Origin: Nematostella vectensis
Taxonomy: Eukaryota > Cnidaria > Anthozoa > Actiniaria > Edwardsiidae
Assembly (NCBI RefSeq): GCF_932526225.1
Contig: NC_064034.1
Span: 7,488,001 to 7,552,000 of the forward strand
DNA length: 64,000 bases
Direction: 5' to 3'
Shown here piece after piece: positions 1-11,914 of this stretch. Numbering within the stretch: position 1 is the stretch's first letter; every line of letters starts with the position of its first letter. A program made the translations under genes and the position numbers. The notes under the pieces were generated by a model. It worked only from the letters and a program-made list of their open reading frames with translations, made no database searches and was not told the origin of the DNA.

Positions 1-11
1 TTATTTTTCAG

Positions 12-84
12 ATTTGCGTCCTCGACAAGGAAGTGACCAGTGTCAGGGTTTACTCAAGAAAGTTTGCGTAGATGTTGTTTAATT
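12..84 (+). CDS. Possible terminal exon of an unknown plus-strand gene
   Basis: A pyrimidine-rich acceptor (ttatttttcag, 1-11) is followed by an open frame of about 23 codons ending in TAG at 82-84 (reads ICVLDKEVTSVRVYSRKFA then stop). An AATAAA lies about 370 bases downstream near 452. If real, this is the last coding exon of a gene entering from the left, tail-to-tail with HAL. I do not recognise the protein. The piece is short enough to be chance. Confidence 0.25.
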
Positions 85-1233
85 TTTGAAAGAAAACAAT
101 GGTCTTGACGCCCAATGGATAAAACAGCTTAAAAGAGATGGGGGTGGGGGTTTGACGGCAAATGGGTAACCCTGCTGGCAGAGCTTTCTTCCTGTTTTTG
201 TTCCATCAGTTCACTTGGGGTTGAGAGAGGGGTTCTGTGGGCGGCAGCCTGCTAAGGTGTCCATAAAATAGCGAGAGAGTTGGCTGTACATTCCGTTACT
301 TTAGCCAGGCAGACGCGGCATTCATCACATGATTGCATCAATTTTATTGGACTTCCCATAAAACAACAACTGATACAAAAACTGAAATTTGATGTTGGCT
401 CGTATTTAGGATACCATACTACTGATAGACTAGGTCCAGAACAAAAATATTAAATAAAATGTTAGTTAACCTTTATAAATAACCATTAAAAGGAATAAAT
501 AGAGTTCAAAGGATTCTTTGTATTCATATTACATCCATAAATACCTATTGGATTTAAACCAAAGCTGTAAAAGCTGTTTCTGATAAGTAAAACCCGAGCC
601 CCTTACTCTAATCCAATACACTTGTCTTCCTAGTCTCTACTTGAAAATTGAACGAATGGTCTTCGTTCGCTCATTAAAGGGATCATCGTGTCTTCCAATT
701 CAATCCTAGAACAAGAAATTAACGTGTCTACAAGTCGGCGGAACCAGTAATCAACATGTCTTCCATGTCGCTCCTGGAACAAGTGATCAGCTTGTCTTCC
801 AAGTCGCTCCTGGAACAAGTGATCCGCTTGCCTTCACTGCTTACGCCAGGGTGGACGAGGTTGGGGAGTACCTTCCATCTTCCATTTGTCCGTTGGTTTG
901 CTTTATCCGGTAATCTCTTACAAACGGGGCGACTACCTCCCAAGCCTTAAAACATAACAAGCAAAAGATAGCAACAAAGATCAATCTGGTGGCGTACAAC
1001 AAGAGCTACTCTGGAAATGTGTGAATTTTCTCTGATCCCAACCTCCCATCAGTGGGTGTAGGGAGAAAATTGCTGTGATTCACACAATCAGTCACCAAAC
1101 CGTTGGAACCATCCTAATAAAGAAAGCGGGTTTGTGCCACATACATTTCGCAAAGCGGGTTTGTGCCACTATAAATTATCGCCGCCTGAACACTTTGCTT
1201 ATCTTTTGTATAGAGAAATGTTTACGGTCATAC
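85..1233. other. Non-coding stretch left of HAL; expected site of its missing last exon
   Basis: No exon could be supported here on either strand. HAL must continue past its donor at 1233, because about 45 C-terminal residues are still expected. No acceptor plus homologous segment was found, so the last exon is either diverged here or beyond the window. The stretch holds a short ATC/GTC simple repeat near 1368-1391 and a short direct repeat (aagcgggtttgtgccac) near 1125-1170. Confidence 0.5.
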
Positions 1234-4200
1234 CTTTTCTTCCCGTAGGAGTTGTGTGACGGCGTCAATATCAGGAGCCATGAAACGGTCAGTCTCTAGT
1301 GGCCTATAGGGGGATTAAAATCAAAATTGGCAACCGTCAACATCATCTTGAGTATAATCTTATCATCGTCATCGTCGTCATCATCATCATCAGGTCAAAC
1401 AAATTCCATTCAAAAGCCTTAAATCGTCTCCTGTGCGCGGATTAAATGTCGGTCTGAAGTCCCTTCCCACGAATGAGGAAATTGAAGGTATTTTAGACTG
1501 GCAGTTAGGACGGAATGCACAGGAGACTATGGCTAGCCAGACAACGCCAATTTTCAACGTCAAACTTTAATCAACGTCAACTACCACAAAATGTCTACAA
1601 TTTCATTTATGAGTTACATCTAAAATACTGAAATAGTTTTTTTTTGCTTATGATATTTGTGCGGCGGATTTACTCTTATACACGATCCGAAAAAATAGTT
1701 CAGTATACATGGCCGTATCTAGAAACATTTATCAACTGGCAAGCAATTGTCATCTCTTCTGTTTGCTAGGGGTCAGGGTAAAAATCAGCTTCGAAGCACA
1801 GCACCAAACCGCTTTATGTAAATGCTCAACTAGACATTAGTGACTAAACATAAGCACAGATGTCACTTACTCGACTCTCGATCTCACGAGTTTGTGCAAA
1901 GCCTCTAGGGGCTCTGTAGTCTTGAGGGGGCGCAGGAACTCTATCCCTTGGCAGGCAGCGAGAAGTTCGATGGCGAGAGCTAGAACATGGTCAGAGGGGT
2001 TTAGAATAACGGAGTATCTTGTTCCAGTACCAAAACTCTCCAACGCGGCTCGGTCTACCTGTGGTCTCGCCGAAAGAAGAGCCAAGAGAATTTTGTTTGT
2101 GCATGCTCCCTTCATTACCCAGAAACCTGTGTAATTTGTCGTTGTGCAACCTCGAGCCTGGAACCTCGAAAACAAAATGGCGGCCATGACAGGGAAATTC
2201 CTTCGAAGGACTGAAGATTTTGATTGAGTCTATCACTTGCAGTCTTTTTGCGAGACCAGTGGTAGACCTACCCCCGTAGGATGTCCAGGTACGCCAAGTA
2301 TGTCAAAGCTTAGGCGTCATCAGTTCAATTCTCAAACAGGTCAATAAAACTATGAATAAATGTCCAAGGAAAAAACACCACCAATGTACAGAGCCCTTGG
2401 CATGACGCGCGTTACAGTGGACACCATGACAATTAGCAAATAAGGTTGCGAGTATCACAGTCTGACTGAAATAGGAACCTCACATCTAACAACTAGGGGA
2501 TTCTGCCGAGTTCTGAAGGCTCAGGACACTCAAAACTCAAAGTTAAGTTCATGTCAATCAGATTGTGTCCTTCTCGCATCATTACTGGCTTGCTAAACAA
2601 AAATTGCAAGATTACAACAACAGCACTGTTGTAAGAACTATGACGGCTCAGCGGCGACAGGCCATATTTAACAATTATCATCACGAATAGTTTGCTGATT
2701 GTTTCTTACCTCTCTCTACGTTCTCGACAACAAGCAAAGCCTTTCTGGCGGAGAACCCGCCCATGGACACATGATCTTCCTGCCCTGCTGAAGTGCTGAG
2801 GGAGTCGACCGAGGAGGGATGGCATAGGACTTTATTCTCCGATACTGGAAAAAATATTAAAGGAGTACTGGCAATTAGAAACTGTGAATAGGATGGGGAG
2901 TGTAGCAATAAAAAAAGTAAAATCTTCCTTGTGACCTCAACCAAGTCTAATAGACAGATAGAGGCTAATTACAATGGATTCTTTATCGTGTTTTATTTTT
3001 AAACAATTTTATCTGCTCCATGTAGCAAAAATAATTAACTGACAGACCATGATTCTTTTAATGAACCTGTATTTTTGTTCATAAATTCAACTGTTTACAA
3101 GCTTTCCAAAATGAATTCAAAATTAAACTTTTTTAACGGTTCATCTCCCGAATACAGCAACCCCTGTAAGAGCGTCTGTGACTAGGCAGCAAGAACTCCT
3201 TTTAAAACCCTTGGTGCCTCAGAAAAGGAGGGAGAGTAATTGTCTGGAGTGTTTCACAAATTGACCAGGAATAAATGAATTGCTCGCGAGGTATTTGCAA
3301 GATTTTTCAACATGGTGTATGAATAGAACACTGCTGGACCCAGTTGTGCTAAGATGTTTTCCCAAACAATGCCGGTGTTGATTTCACAAGGCTTGGCTAA
3401 CATTTCTTACCTAGGGCTGCGCTTGTGCAGTGAGCCATCATAAATCCTGGGAAGGAAAAGATGTTCAAAATGGTTGCAAAAATGGAGAAGGCTTTCAAAA
3501 ATAGTTTAATCGTAATCATACCAGAGTTTAAGCCACCATTTTTAACCAGGAAAGCAGGAAGTTCGCTGTAGGCTGAAAGAAAATTATCAAAAAAGTAATT
3601 TTCAAAATCTTGCCATCCCGTCAATGTGGTCTGACCACAATATTTACATCATTTGTTTGTAATAATTATTTAGCTAGTCAAAATTATAGTCTAATTATAA
3701 AATAGCAAAATATAAAAAAGAAGAAATTAAATTCTTGGTTTTAATGTGCTACCAAGATTGCTTCTTTCTACCCATTATACGGGTTCTCCACCAGATACCT
3801 ACCGGGATTCATGAGACGCTCTAGTCGACGCTCACTCATACTCGCGAGCTCGTGTACTCCTATAGCAAGGTAGTCGAGAGCCTGGAACGGATATATGTAT
3901 CATGATAGAAAAACTATTTTTCCAAACAGAACAATCTTCGATAAAAAGCCGATGGGATTGGATGCTATTTTGTGACTCTTTATTGTGTGGGGGCGTAAAC
4001 ACGCCTGCGTGAATTGCCTTCTCTAACTAAGGCAGGGGGCATGATTTTAGTAAAGTTTTTCCCTTTAGCTGTTGGAAATAATTGTACCCCCTCTATTTGT
4101 TCAATGTATTCTTGAAGGAATTTCAAGATACGGTTTTTCTTTCAAAATGATCAAGCACGCTGTTACCTTCGCAGGGTACTCGCCGTGGAAGTTCCCTCCA

Positions 4201-7200
4201 GAGATGATCTCCTCGCGATCGACAAATACAATCTGTGAACATCCCTGTCAAGGACTATGGAACCAAGATATTTCTTAGAAAAAAAAACCCTTAATTCACC
4301 GATCCCTTTATACAATCTGTGAATATCCTTGTCAAGGACTATGGAACCAAGATATTTCTTAGAAAAAAAACGCTTAGTTAAACGATTTCTTTATACAATC
4401 TGTGAACAGCCTTATCAAGGTCTATGGCACCAAGATATTTCTTGGAAAGACCCTTTGATTAACCTATCCCTTTATCCAATATATAAATATCCTGTTTGAT
4501 GGTGATTACAGATGGGGTAACCTATCGACAGAACTTGCTATAGGTTTGAAGGATACCGGGTTATCGGTGGCACTATTGATCTCCGTTGTTAAGATGCCCC
4601 GGACAAACTCGATCGTATCAAATACAATTCCGTGCACCTGCGGAGAGACAAAATAAAACAAAACATAAAAAAACTTGGATCCTGAGGATGTCATGCCATA
4701 GCATATAGCCTAACCACCTTTTCCAGCAACACTTAGATTCCACACTAGTATCATTAAACTTAATTTTCATGGCGCTGGTTGCGCAAGTATCAATCCGTGA
4801 TTACAACAATTTAAAGTATTACCTGTGGACAGCAGCGAAGCGTGTAAGCGTCCTGGACACGATTACAGAACCGATGGCTTTCTACAGAAGACAGCATGGG
4901 TAAGACATAGAACCGATGGCTTGAAACAAGACAGCATGGGTAAGACATGGTTACAGAACCGATGGCTTGATACAAGACAACAAGGGTAAGACATGGTTAC
5001 AGAACTGATGGCATTCTACAAGACGACACGGGTGAAGCATGATTATATGGTTAGCTGGTTAGAGAACTGATGGCATTCTACAAGACGACACGGGTGAAGC
5101 ATGATTATATGGTGAGCTGGTTAGAGAACTGATGGCATTCTACAAGACGACACGGGTGAAGCATGATTATATGGTTAGCTGGTTAGAGAACTGATGGCTT
5201 TCTTCAAGACAACACGGCTTAGGTCTCACAATATGAATACCCGGAGCAATTTTGAAAGTCTGTCAAGTCTGTTATAGCTGAGATATCAAATCCCGTTATC
5301 TGTGCTACTCTGAAACATGGCCCATACTAATATTTTGCCCACTAATATTTTGTATTGTTACCTGCTATTTCGGATGGATGTATGTCTGAGTGAAGAACAG
5401 CTCGCAGTGTCTCTGCCACCTTACCCTGTCCCTTGTGGGGACGCACTCTGTGAACATCTAATGGGGAAAAGAGTTTGTATTAGGTATGGTACCGCTATCA
5501 TTATCCCTTTAGTCAGGCAGTACACAGCACTAGGGTGCCGCAGCCCCCCCCCCCCCCCCCCCCCCCCCTTAGCGGCCAAAAAGTGGATAGTTTCTTATTA
5601 AGGAATCTTCAAATACTATGCCTATTTCATATGATACCTATGACTGCGCACCCTTCTTAGGCAATCCCGGGTACGCGCCTGTTAGTTTTTTACTCACCAA
5701 AGTCAAACGCCCTGGAGCTTCCTTTGAGAACTTCCACCGACATGGCTGCTATGATGTTGGCTTGTCTAGCGATGGCGAAAGATCGCTCAAGCGCTGGAAA
5801 AAGATAAACGGCAAGAGAATATCAAAACATACAGTAAGTGTTTTTATATTGGTTCCCCCTTACACTTTCCTATTTTAGAAATCCTGGTATCAAAAGAGAG
5901 AAAGGACGTTTTGTGTATAATAGGATTATGGAGCATTATTTGGAAATAACAGATGCCAAATGAGCATACCTTCTGCTCCAAGGGCAGTAATGAGTTGCGT
6001 GCCGTTGATAAGTGCGATACCCTGCAAAGTTCATTAACACAAGGAAGATGTCAAATCACGCGTTATATCATATGGCATAAGCAACAACAGCGACATCAAC
6101 AACGACAACAACAACGACAACAACAGCGATAACAACGACAACAACAACGACAACAACAGCGATAACAACGACAACAACAACGACAACAACAGCGATAACA
6201 ACAACAACAACGACAACAACAGCAAGCGCGAAGCGGATCCAGAAATTAAGAGGGTGAACCGTTCCTTGGGCGAGGCTGTTTGTATATTAAGCCCACCATA
6301 TATCTGCCATTGAAAGGGGTAATTTTTCGTTGATACTCACATTCAAGATTGGCCTCTACGTTTCAATGTTTATATTTTGTGAAGCGGTTTGTTCTTTAGC
6401 GTTTTGTATGGGTAAGGGTTAAATTAACGTTTATTGGGTGGTGGCACCGACTCAACTGTCTCAAGGTATGTTATTGTGCGGGATATAACTAACTTTTACC
6501 TCTTTCGGCCCAAGTTCAACTGGCTTCATGTCATGAGCCTCAAGCACCTAAAGCACATTAAATAAAACCATTAACTACAGAAAGGCACATACTCAATCAG
6601 CTTGCCTTTAGTGGTCCCATACGGTCAGCCACAGGAATCTCTCTGGAGACTCTATAGTCTCTATGTAGTCTCCTACGAAGCCACTCTTAACTTTGTCACT
6701 CTGGTCTTTCTCGCCTGTTCTATCGATGTCACCCTCAATTCTATTCGCAAACATTTTAGAAACACTGTTGCTGTTTTAGAGCATGACAGATATCGAGGCG
6801 GCTGCTTAATAGGGTAGATTATCTATGGTAGATAGTATGATAGGGACGCATTCTAGAGCATGACCGACATCGAGGCGGCTGCTTAGTGGGGTAGATCATC
6901 TATGGTAGATAGTATGATAGGGACTCATTTTAGAGCATGACCGATATCGAGGCGGCTGCATAGTGGGGTAGATCATCTATGGTAGATAGTATGATAGGGA
7001 CTCATTTTAGAGCATGACCGATATCGAGGCGGCTGCTTAGTGGGGTAGATTATCTATGGTAGATAGTATGATAGGGACTCATTTTAGAGCATGACCGATA
7101 TCGAGGCGGCTGCTTAGTGGGGTAGATTATCTATGGTAGATAGTATGATAGGGACTCATTTTAGAGCATGAAAGAGGTAGAGGCGGCTGCTTACTGTAGT

Positions 7201-10200
7201 AGGGTAGATTTTCTATGGGAGATTTTTACCAGTTTAGCATCCGCCCATCCGCTTTTCGGACTCCACATCTGTCCTTCTCCTAGCATGATCCCCAGGGCGA
7301 GGTGAGCCAGGGGGGCGAGGTCCCCGCTCGCGCCCACTGTGCCCTGTTCTGGGACTCGTGGGAGTAATGACTCTACAGAGCAAAGAGGGCTTTAGAACTG
7401 GCATAATCAGGATTTACAAATAGCTTTATGTCATACGTACTGTTGTATGCTTCAATGTATTGTTGAAGTGTTTCAAGTGAGATACCGCTAAAGCAAAGAA
7501 AAAAAAAAGAAAAAAGATAGATGAGATAGTGCCGGGTATCAGACAAGCAAATATAAGCATGTTTTGACGGGGCAGACGGGCAGATGAATAGACAGGACAG
7601 GTTAACGATATAATACCTGTATCCTTTCGCCAGGACGTTAATTCTCAGTGCTAGTAGCATGCGTGTTCTCTCTAGAGTTAGCGGGTTGCCGACACCTGCA
7701 GGTTTTAGACGATATGATGACATATATCACTATTAGATCTAGACTAAAAAATCCCAGCGACATAGTCTATAATGTAATTCTAGAATAAATCAATACCCCC
7801 CACAGATGCAATGACGGGGAGTCTTTCGGGATCTAGCCCCCGTTTTTTTTACAGGCAAACACTGTATTTCGGCCAATCCCGGGGTGATATTCCTGAGGGG
7901 TGTGTGTGTGTGTGGGTGGAGGGGGGGGGGGGGGGCTCTGAGGAAATTCCAATCGTGCGAAAGTGGGTGTTTGATGGTATTTCATTTCCAGTGGATAAAC
8001 AATATGTTCTTTTTATTCAAATGCTGTATCTCGACCAAATTTATAGGGCAAAAATCCTGAGGGATGGATAAGGGGTCTCAATTGGGAAGAAGATGCAAGT
8101 GGAGCTAACATCTTCTCTGGAATCACACAATCTACTTTTCGCGAATCTTACCTACGGCGTGGGAGCGAACCAAGTTTTGTTGGAGGTCTCTGAAATACAG
8201 ATTTTAATCTTTTAATCATCGAGTTTGTTTCTACCTAAGGCATCTTTACTCATCAATGTCATAAAGATCTAAGACATGTCTTACTGACTCGTACCCATCC
8301 GCACGTTATTGGCAACAATGGATTTGTTGTGGGTAAATTAATAGGCGAGAGTAAAAGTGTGGCCCATTCGTACAAATATACTTCGGTGTGGTTAATAAAA
8401 TTATAACTGGTAGGTCAACACATGGGTCAAAGGTGTTTTTTAAGCAAATGTCCCCCTTATTGGAAATGCTTTCCTGCTATTTTTAGTTATCACCATTTAA
8501 CTCACTGTAGCTTATCTTTGGAGATGACAACTTGAGCAAATTTGCCAAAACCAGTAGTTACTCCGTACGAAACTGCAATTTATCAAGATCAGTATCAGCT
8601 AACCATTATAATGGAATTTTCCTCGAGCATCCAAGGGACCGAATAATATGCCCTTTCAGTTGCGGATCTAGGGGGGGTTAAGGGGGTTTAGCCCCCCCTT
8701 TGGCCTGCCAGAAAGCCATTGCCAGCATTGCCACCTCCCCCCTTTATCACCGAGTCAAACCCCCCCCCCCCCTGAAATGAAAACCTAGATCCGCCCCTGC
8801 CTTTATATAGAGGCTATCCGCATATTGGAGGTCCGTTACATAATGTATGTCCCACACCCTTGTCTGCTCTTCTAGATAGTGCACTTAATAAGAACATGCG
8901 ATCTTCTTAGAAAGCGTCTCTGTATGTGCAGTAAATTGATTGTGGATAATATGCATTTAGGAATCGACATTCCGTGAGTCGGTAAAAAAAAGAATGTCCG
9001 ACCTACCTCTATTCTCCCTGACGATTTCATCGAGAAGAGCCCGAGCTTTGTTGATTCTTTTCTCGGATTCTTCTGTTAGCTAAAAAGATAAACAGATAGT
9101 ATTTAATAGTATACAATGAAACCTCCTTATAACGGACAACCTCGAATTCAATAAATGAGTCCGTTGAGCGAAAGCGTAATGGAAGTCTGTTATATGGAGA
9201 TTCTACTGTAAAACTGAAAAGATGTGATTTAGTAGCAGAGCAAATACAATTTCTGATTTGATCCCTCCTACAAACAGGCGTGTGTCCAGAGGGGGTTGCA
9301 AGGGGTCCGTACCCCTCCCTGCTTATTGCAGGAATGGAAAATTACGTGGGAAAGCATTTAAAAATAATTGAATCCACTTGTGTGAATTCACACTTGTGAT
9401 AGAAAAAGGTTTGGGTCTAGAAAGGCATAGTCATAGGTTAGGGTTGAGCTCAAGGAAAAACAAAATATTTCCATCTTAAAATCATTCCTCTCAGTGAATT
9501 ATTGTTAGACCCCACCCTGCTTTTTCTCTGGACATTACCCTGACAAAACTCACTTTGATTTTTAGACCTCCTTTCCCAAGTTTAACGAGAACATCAGTAG
9601 AAAGGGTCTCGCCGTCCAATGCAACAAATTTACACTGAAGAGAAAGAGAAATATTTTACAATTTAAGATACATGACACCATATAGACGTTCCCCTGCTAT
9701 TGTTAAGTGAACGAAACAAAAAGGGATAATAATCAAGAAAAAAATTGGATGGACAGGTTCAGATTTATTTAGGAGTGCAGCACGAAGACTTTGTTGTGGG
9801 TGACTTTTTCACAGCATGATTTTTCCTACTGACCTTGCAGGCATCGAATTGTTTGTTCTGCAATACACTTGAACTAGAGATAGTAGGTACTAATGAGTAT
9901 GCATGGCTGCTCCCGTTTCCTTCTCTTCATGGAACTCGGGACGACCCCTACCCCCCGCCCCCCACCCCTTAAAACCTCTAGGGCAGCTCTTAATTACTCA
10001 ACCTACCTCTGGCTCAAGCGGAACATGATTCTTCTCCAAACCATTTCTTTAAAATTAGTTAAGGTTTCTAATTTGAACGTCTTTGAGTGAAAACATCAAG
10101 CAGATATAACCTACAGTCGATCATTACCGAAAGTAAATTCTACAAGCGAATGATTACTTTCTCTTGGTCCTTATAGAGGTGGGGAGGTAGAGAGCGCCTT

Positions 10201-11379
10201 ATTCGTACAATCTCCTAAATCTCTTGTAACTCAGATTCGCCCTAAGCGACTTGTAAGCCGAGCCGATCGCCTGTTTCATTTGATCATATGAAAATGAGCC
10301 TTTGGGCAATTAAAAATATAGCGAGTAAGCTGCTTATTAAAAGATAAATTTGAGATAATCATTATGCGCAGGGAGAACTAACTAAACGCGGCCATGTAAT
10401 ATTTTCTCTCTTATACACCGGCTAGACGCACCGGCCGCGCTACGTAAGATGACGAAATAGAGTGGTAAACAAGCAACTATTATTATCAAAAGGGTACATC
10501 TCTCTTTGAGACTGAGAAGTGTTGTTTTTTTCTGAAAATAATAAAGAACGTTAAAAAATATAATGGCGTTGAACTTTTTTTCTTATGTAAAAAAAGATGA
10601 CACTACATTGTCTTATAACAAAATTAACTATTAAAGGTTATCCAAAAACGGTTATTACCTGCTCTAGAGTAAATATGTATACAACCATAAGTTTGTACTT
10701 TGTTTACAACAATTAATAATCATGATAATTAATAATAATGGTTTGTTAATACCTCCCAGGGAAGGGTTCGTTTATTTTGTCTATTTCATTTGGGGGCATG
10801 AAGAAAAATTCTCCCAAAGCTAATTGAAATTTTTTGGCTCTTTTATCAAAATGACAAGATTATGATAGTCTACTTTCCTCGTGTTTTGATGGACAGTTTT
10901 GAGAGCGTCATTCATTTGCATATACCTCGCATGTAACCATCCATGTAAATGTGACCGTAAAAGCCAAGCCGAAGCACGAAAAAAAAGTAGGGAAAGGGTA
11001 GTTAGACGTATGTATTTCTTTGCATATTTCTTGGGTCAAGATATTCATTAGGTTTTTTTTTTTTTCACTGTGGATTACTCTTGTATGATTGCATGCTGAT
11101 TATTATATTTCTAAGTCAACACTTTCTAAGTAATTTTCACTTACCAAGCCAGATGAAGTCATTGTCTTTCAGAACGTCTCTGACTATGTCAGTCGGTGAG
11201 AGCAGGCCAGTGCTTTCGGCTAATCGAACCTCAAATGACTCGGAATTCGAATCGAAGGGTTTGGAAATAGACTTTCTTCGTAGCAGGCATTTATCAACCA
11301 GTGACTGAATCGAATTGTTGTTGTCTTCCTCACATGGAACCACGATCCATTCTCCTTCAATGCGAACGTTTACCCGCAT
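1234..11379 (-). CDS. HAL: Histidine ammonia-lyase (histidase), multi-exon, last exon missing
   Basis: Converts histidine to urocanate and ammonia, the first step of histidine catabolism, in the cytosol. Exons on the minus strand in gene order: 11379-11145, 9634-9554, 9079-9007, 8572-8506, 8189-8152, 7695-7617, 7487-7441, 7372-7230, 6547-6500, 6021-5970, 5793-5698, 5457-5362, 4881-4823, 4637-4557, 4232-4167, 3881-3803, 3572-3522, 3446-3411, 2844-2710, 1979-1871, 1303-1234. All listed junctions are GT-AG and keep phase. Two further phase-compatible exons (10067-10007 and 9873-9834) are needed to join exon 1 to the rest and give the usual spacing to LDGETL; they are less certain. The MIO cofactor triad Ala-Ser-Gly sits in [15 protein letters not shown] (exon 7372-7230). 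Other family blocks seen: [77 protein letters not shown]. The sum is about 614 codons; animal HAL is about 657 aa, so about 45 C-terminal residues are unseen. Confidence 0.95.
4227..4500. repeat. About 3.3-copy 81-84-bp minisatellite seeded on a HAL splice acceptor
   Basis: Copies begin at 4227, 4311, 4394 and (degenerate) 4475. Each starts with tacaatctgtgaa, which on the minus strand is the acceptor TTCACAG followed by ATTGTA, the first bases of the HAL exon at 4232-4167. Each copy therefore carries a near-perfect decoy acceptor in the intron upstream of the real one. Confidence 0.85.
4840..5215. repeat. Tandem repeats carrying copies of a HAL acceptor and exon start
   Basis: The HAL exon 4881-4823 starts (minus strand) CTTCTGTAG|AAAGCCATCGG. 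Related pieces recur upstream: shorter units near 4905-4990, then 62-bp units with gagaactgatggc starting near 5062, 5124 and 5186. On the minus strand they read CTTGTAG|AATGCCATCAG, preserving both the acceptor and the first exon bases. Confidence 0.85.
6070..6224. repeat. CAACAACGA-type simple repeat in a HAL intron
   Basis: Low-complexity array of caacaacgacaacaacagcg units with gataa interruptions. It reads as poly-Leu/Ser in the opposite strand, which is not a gene. Confidence 0.9.
6778..7215. repeat. 77-bp minisatellite abutting a HAL splice donor
   Basis: Units start at 6778, 6855, 6932, 7009, 7086 and 7163, a constant 77-bp period. The last copy diverges (gtagattttctatggg) and runs into the donor of the HAL exon 7372-7230. 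Copies are nearly identical, suggesting recent expansion. Confidence 0.92.
9112..9210. mobile_element. Short palindromic MITE, pogo/Tigger-like
   Basis: The ends tacaatgaaacctcc (left) and ggagattctactgta (right) are imperfect inverted repeats of about 25 bp. The interior holds cttataacggac and tctgttatatgg. The style (ends next to TA, ataac core) resembles pogo-type MITEs; this is an inference. Confidence 0.5.
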
Positions 11380-11914
11380 GGTCTCTAGACTTTGTTCCTG
11401 GTAAAATTACAATGCTGGGAAAATAAAATGCGTTAAAATTCGGTAAAATTATGACGAGAGAACCGTAAAAAGCCGGTGTGTTGGTTATCGCTTCCTTCGT
11501 TTCTGATGATAACCCGTAAGACGGGTTTAAAATATTCAAATGCGTCATGGTAGGAAACAATTCAACGAATCAGATTCGAGAGCTTTAGTCACACCCCCGA
11601 CGCAGCCCACGGTTCTCCCGCGCCAAAAGGCGAGGGTCTGTGCAAGACAAACAAAGACACTAGGGGGGAGGTCGAGTGATAAGTTTTGTACGTGTCTTCA
11701 AGGTCAATTTTTGTAACTTTGCGCGAACCTGTTACCTGTCTTTTCGCGCCTATAAGGCACATCAACTTTGCGCGAACATGTGCTTTTTATAACCAATCGA
11801 TCCGCGAATCCTTCAATCTTTTTGTTATCGATGTTTCGGATTTCTCTTTTTTTTCGGGCTTGGCGCGGAGACGTGGGCTCCCTGCGCTATCCATAGCGAG
11901 GCTATTCAAACAAA
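11380..11914. promoter_or_regulatory. Head-to-head intergenic region between HAL and PIGF
   Basis: 535 bp separate the HAL start (11379, minus) from the PIGF start (11915, plus), so this is the likely bidirectional promoter. It contains a GC-rich block near 11588-11680 with a 23-bp motif from GTCACACCCCCG shared with the UROC1 upstream region at 15164, and two ctttgcgcgaac repeats near 11717 and 11767. No clear TATA box with correct spacing was seen. Confidence 0.55.

Noticed and set aside
5220..5300. Candidate extra HAL exon (RLSKLLR-like reading)
   Set aside because: It cannot be spliced in phase, and the neighbouring exon 5457-5362 already covers this part of the protein ([21 protein letters not shown]).
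6034..6225. Leucine/serine-rich ORF on the minus strand
   Set aside because: It is the reverse of a CAACAACGA simple repeat.
8658..8798. Possible hAT MITE with GCGGATCTAGG-type ends
   Set aside because: The ends are inverted (gttgcggatctagg and cctagatccgcccc), but the flanks do not give a clean 8-bp duplication and the interior is homopolymer-rich; not firm enough to list.
9834..10067. Treating HAL exons 10067-10007 and 9873-9834 as certain
   Set aside because: They fit phase, splice sites and expected length, but the peptide is too diverged to recognise, so they are mentioned only as candidates in the HAL entry.
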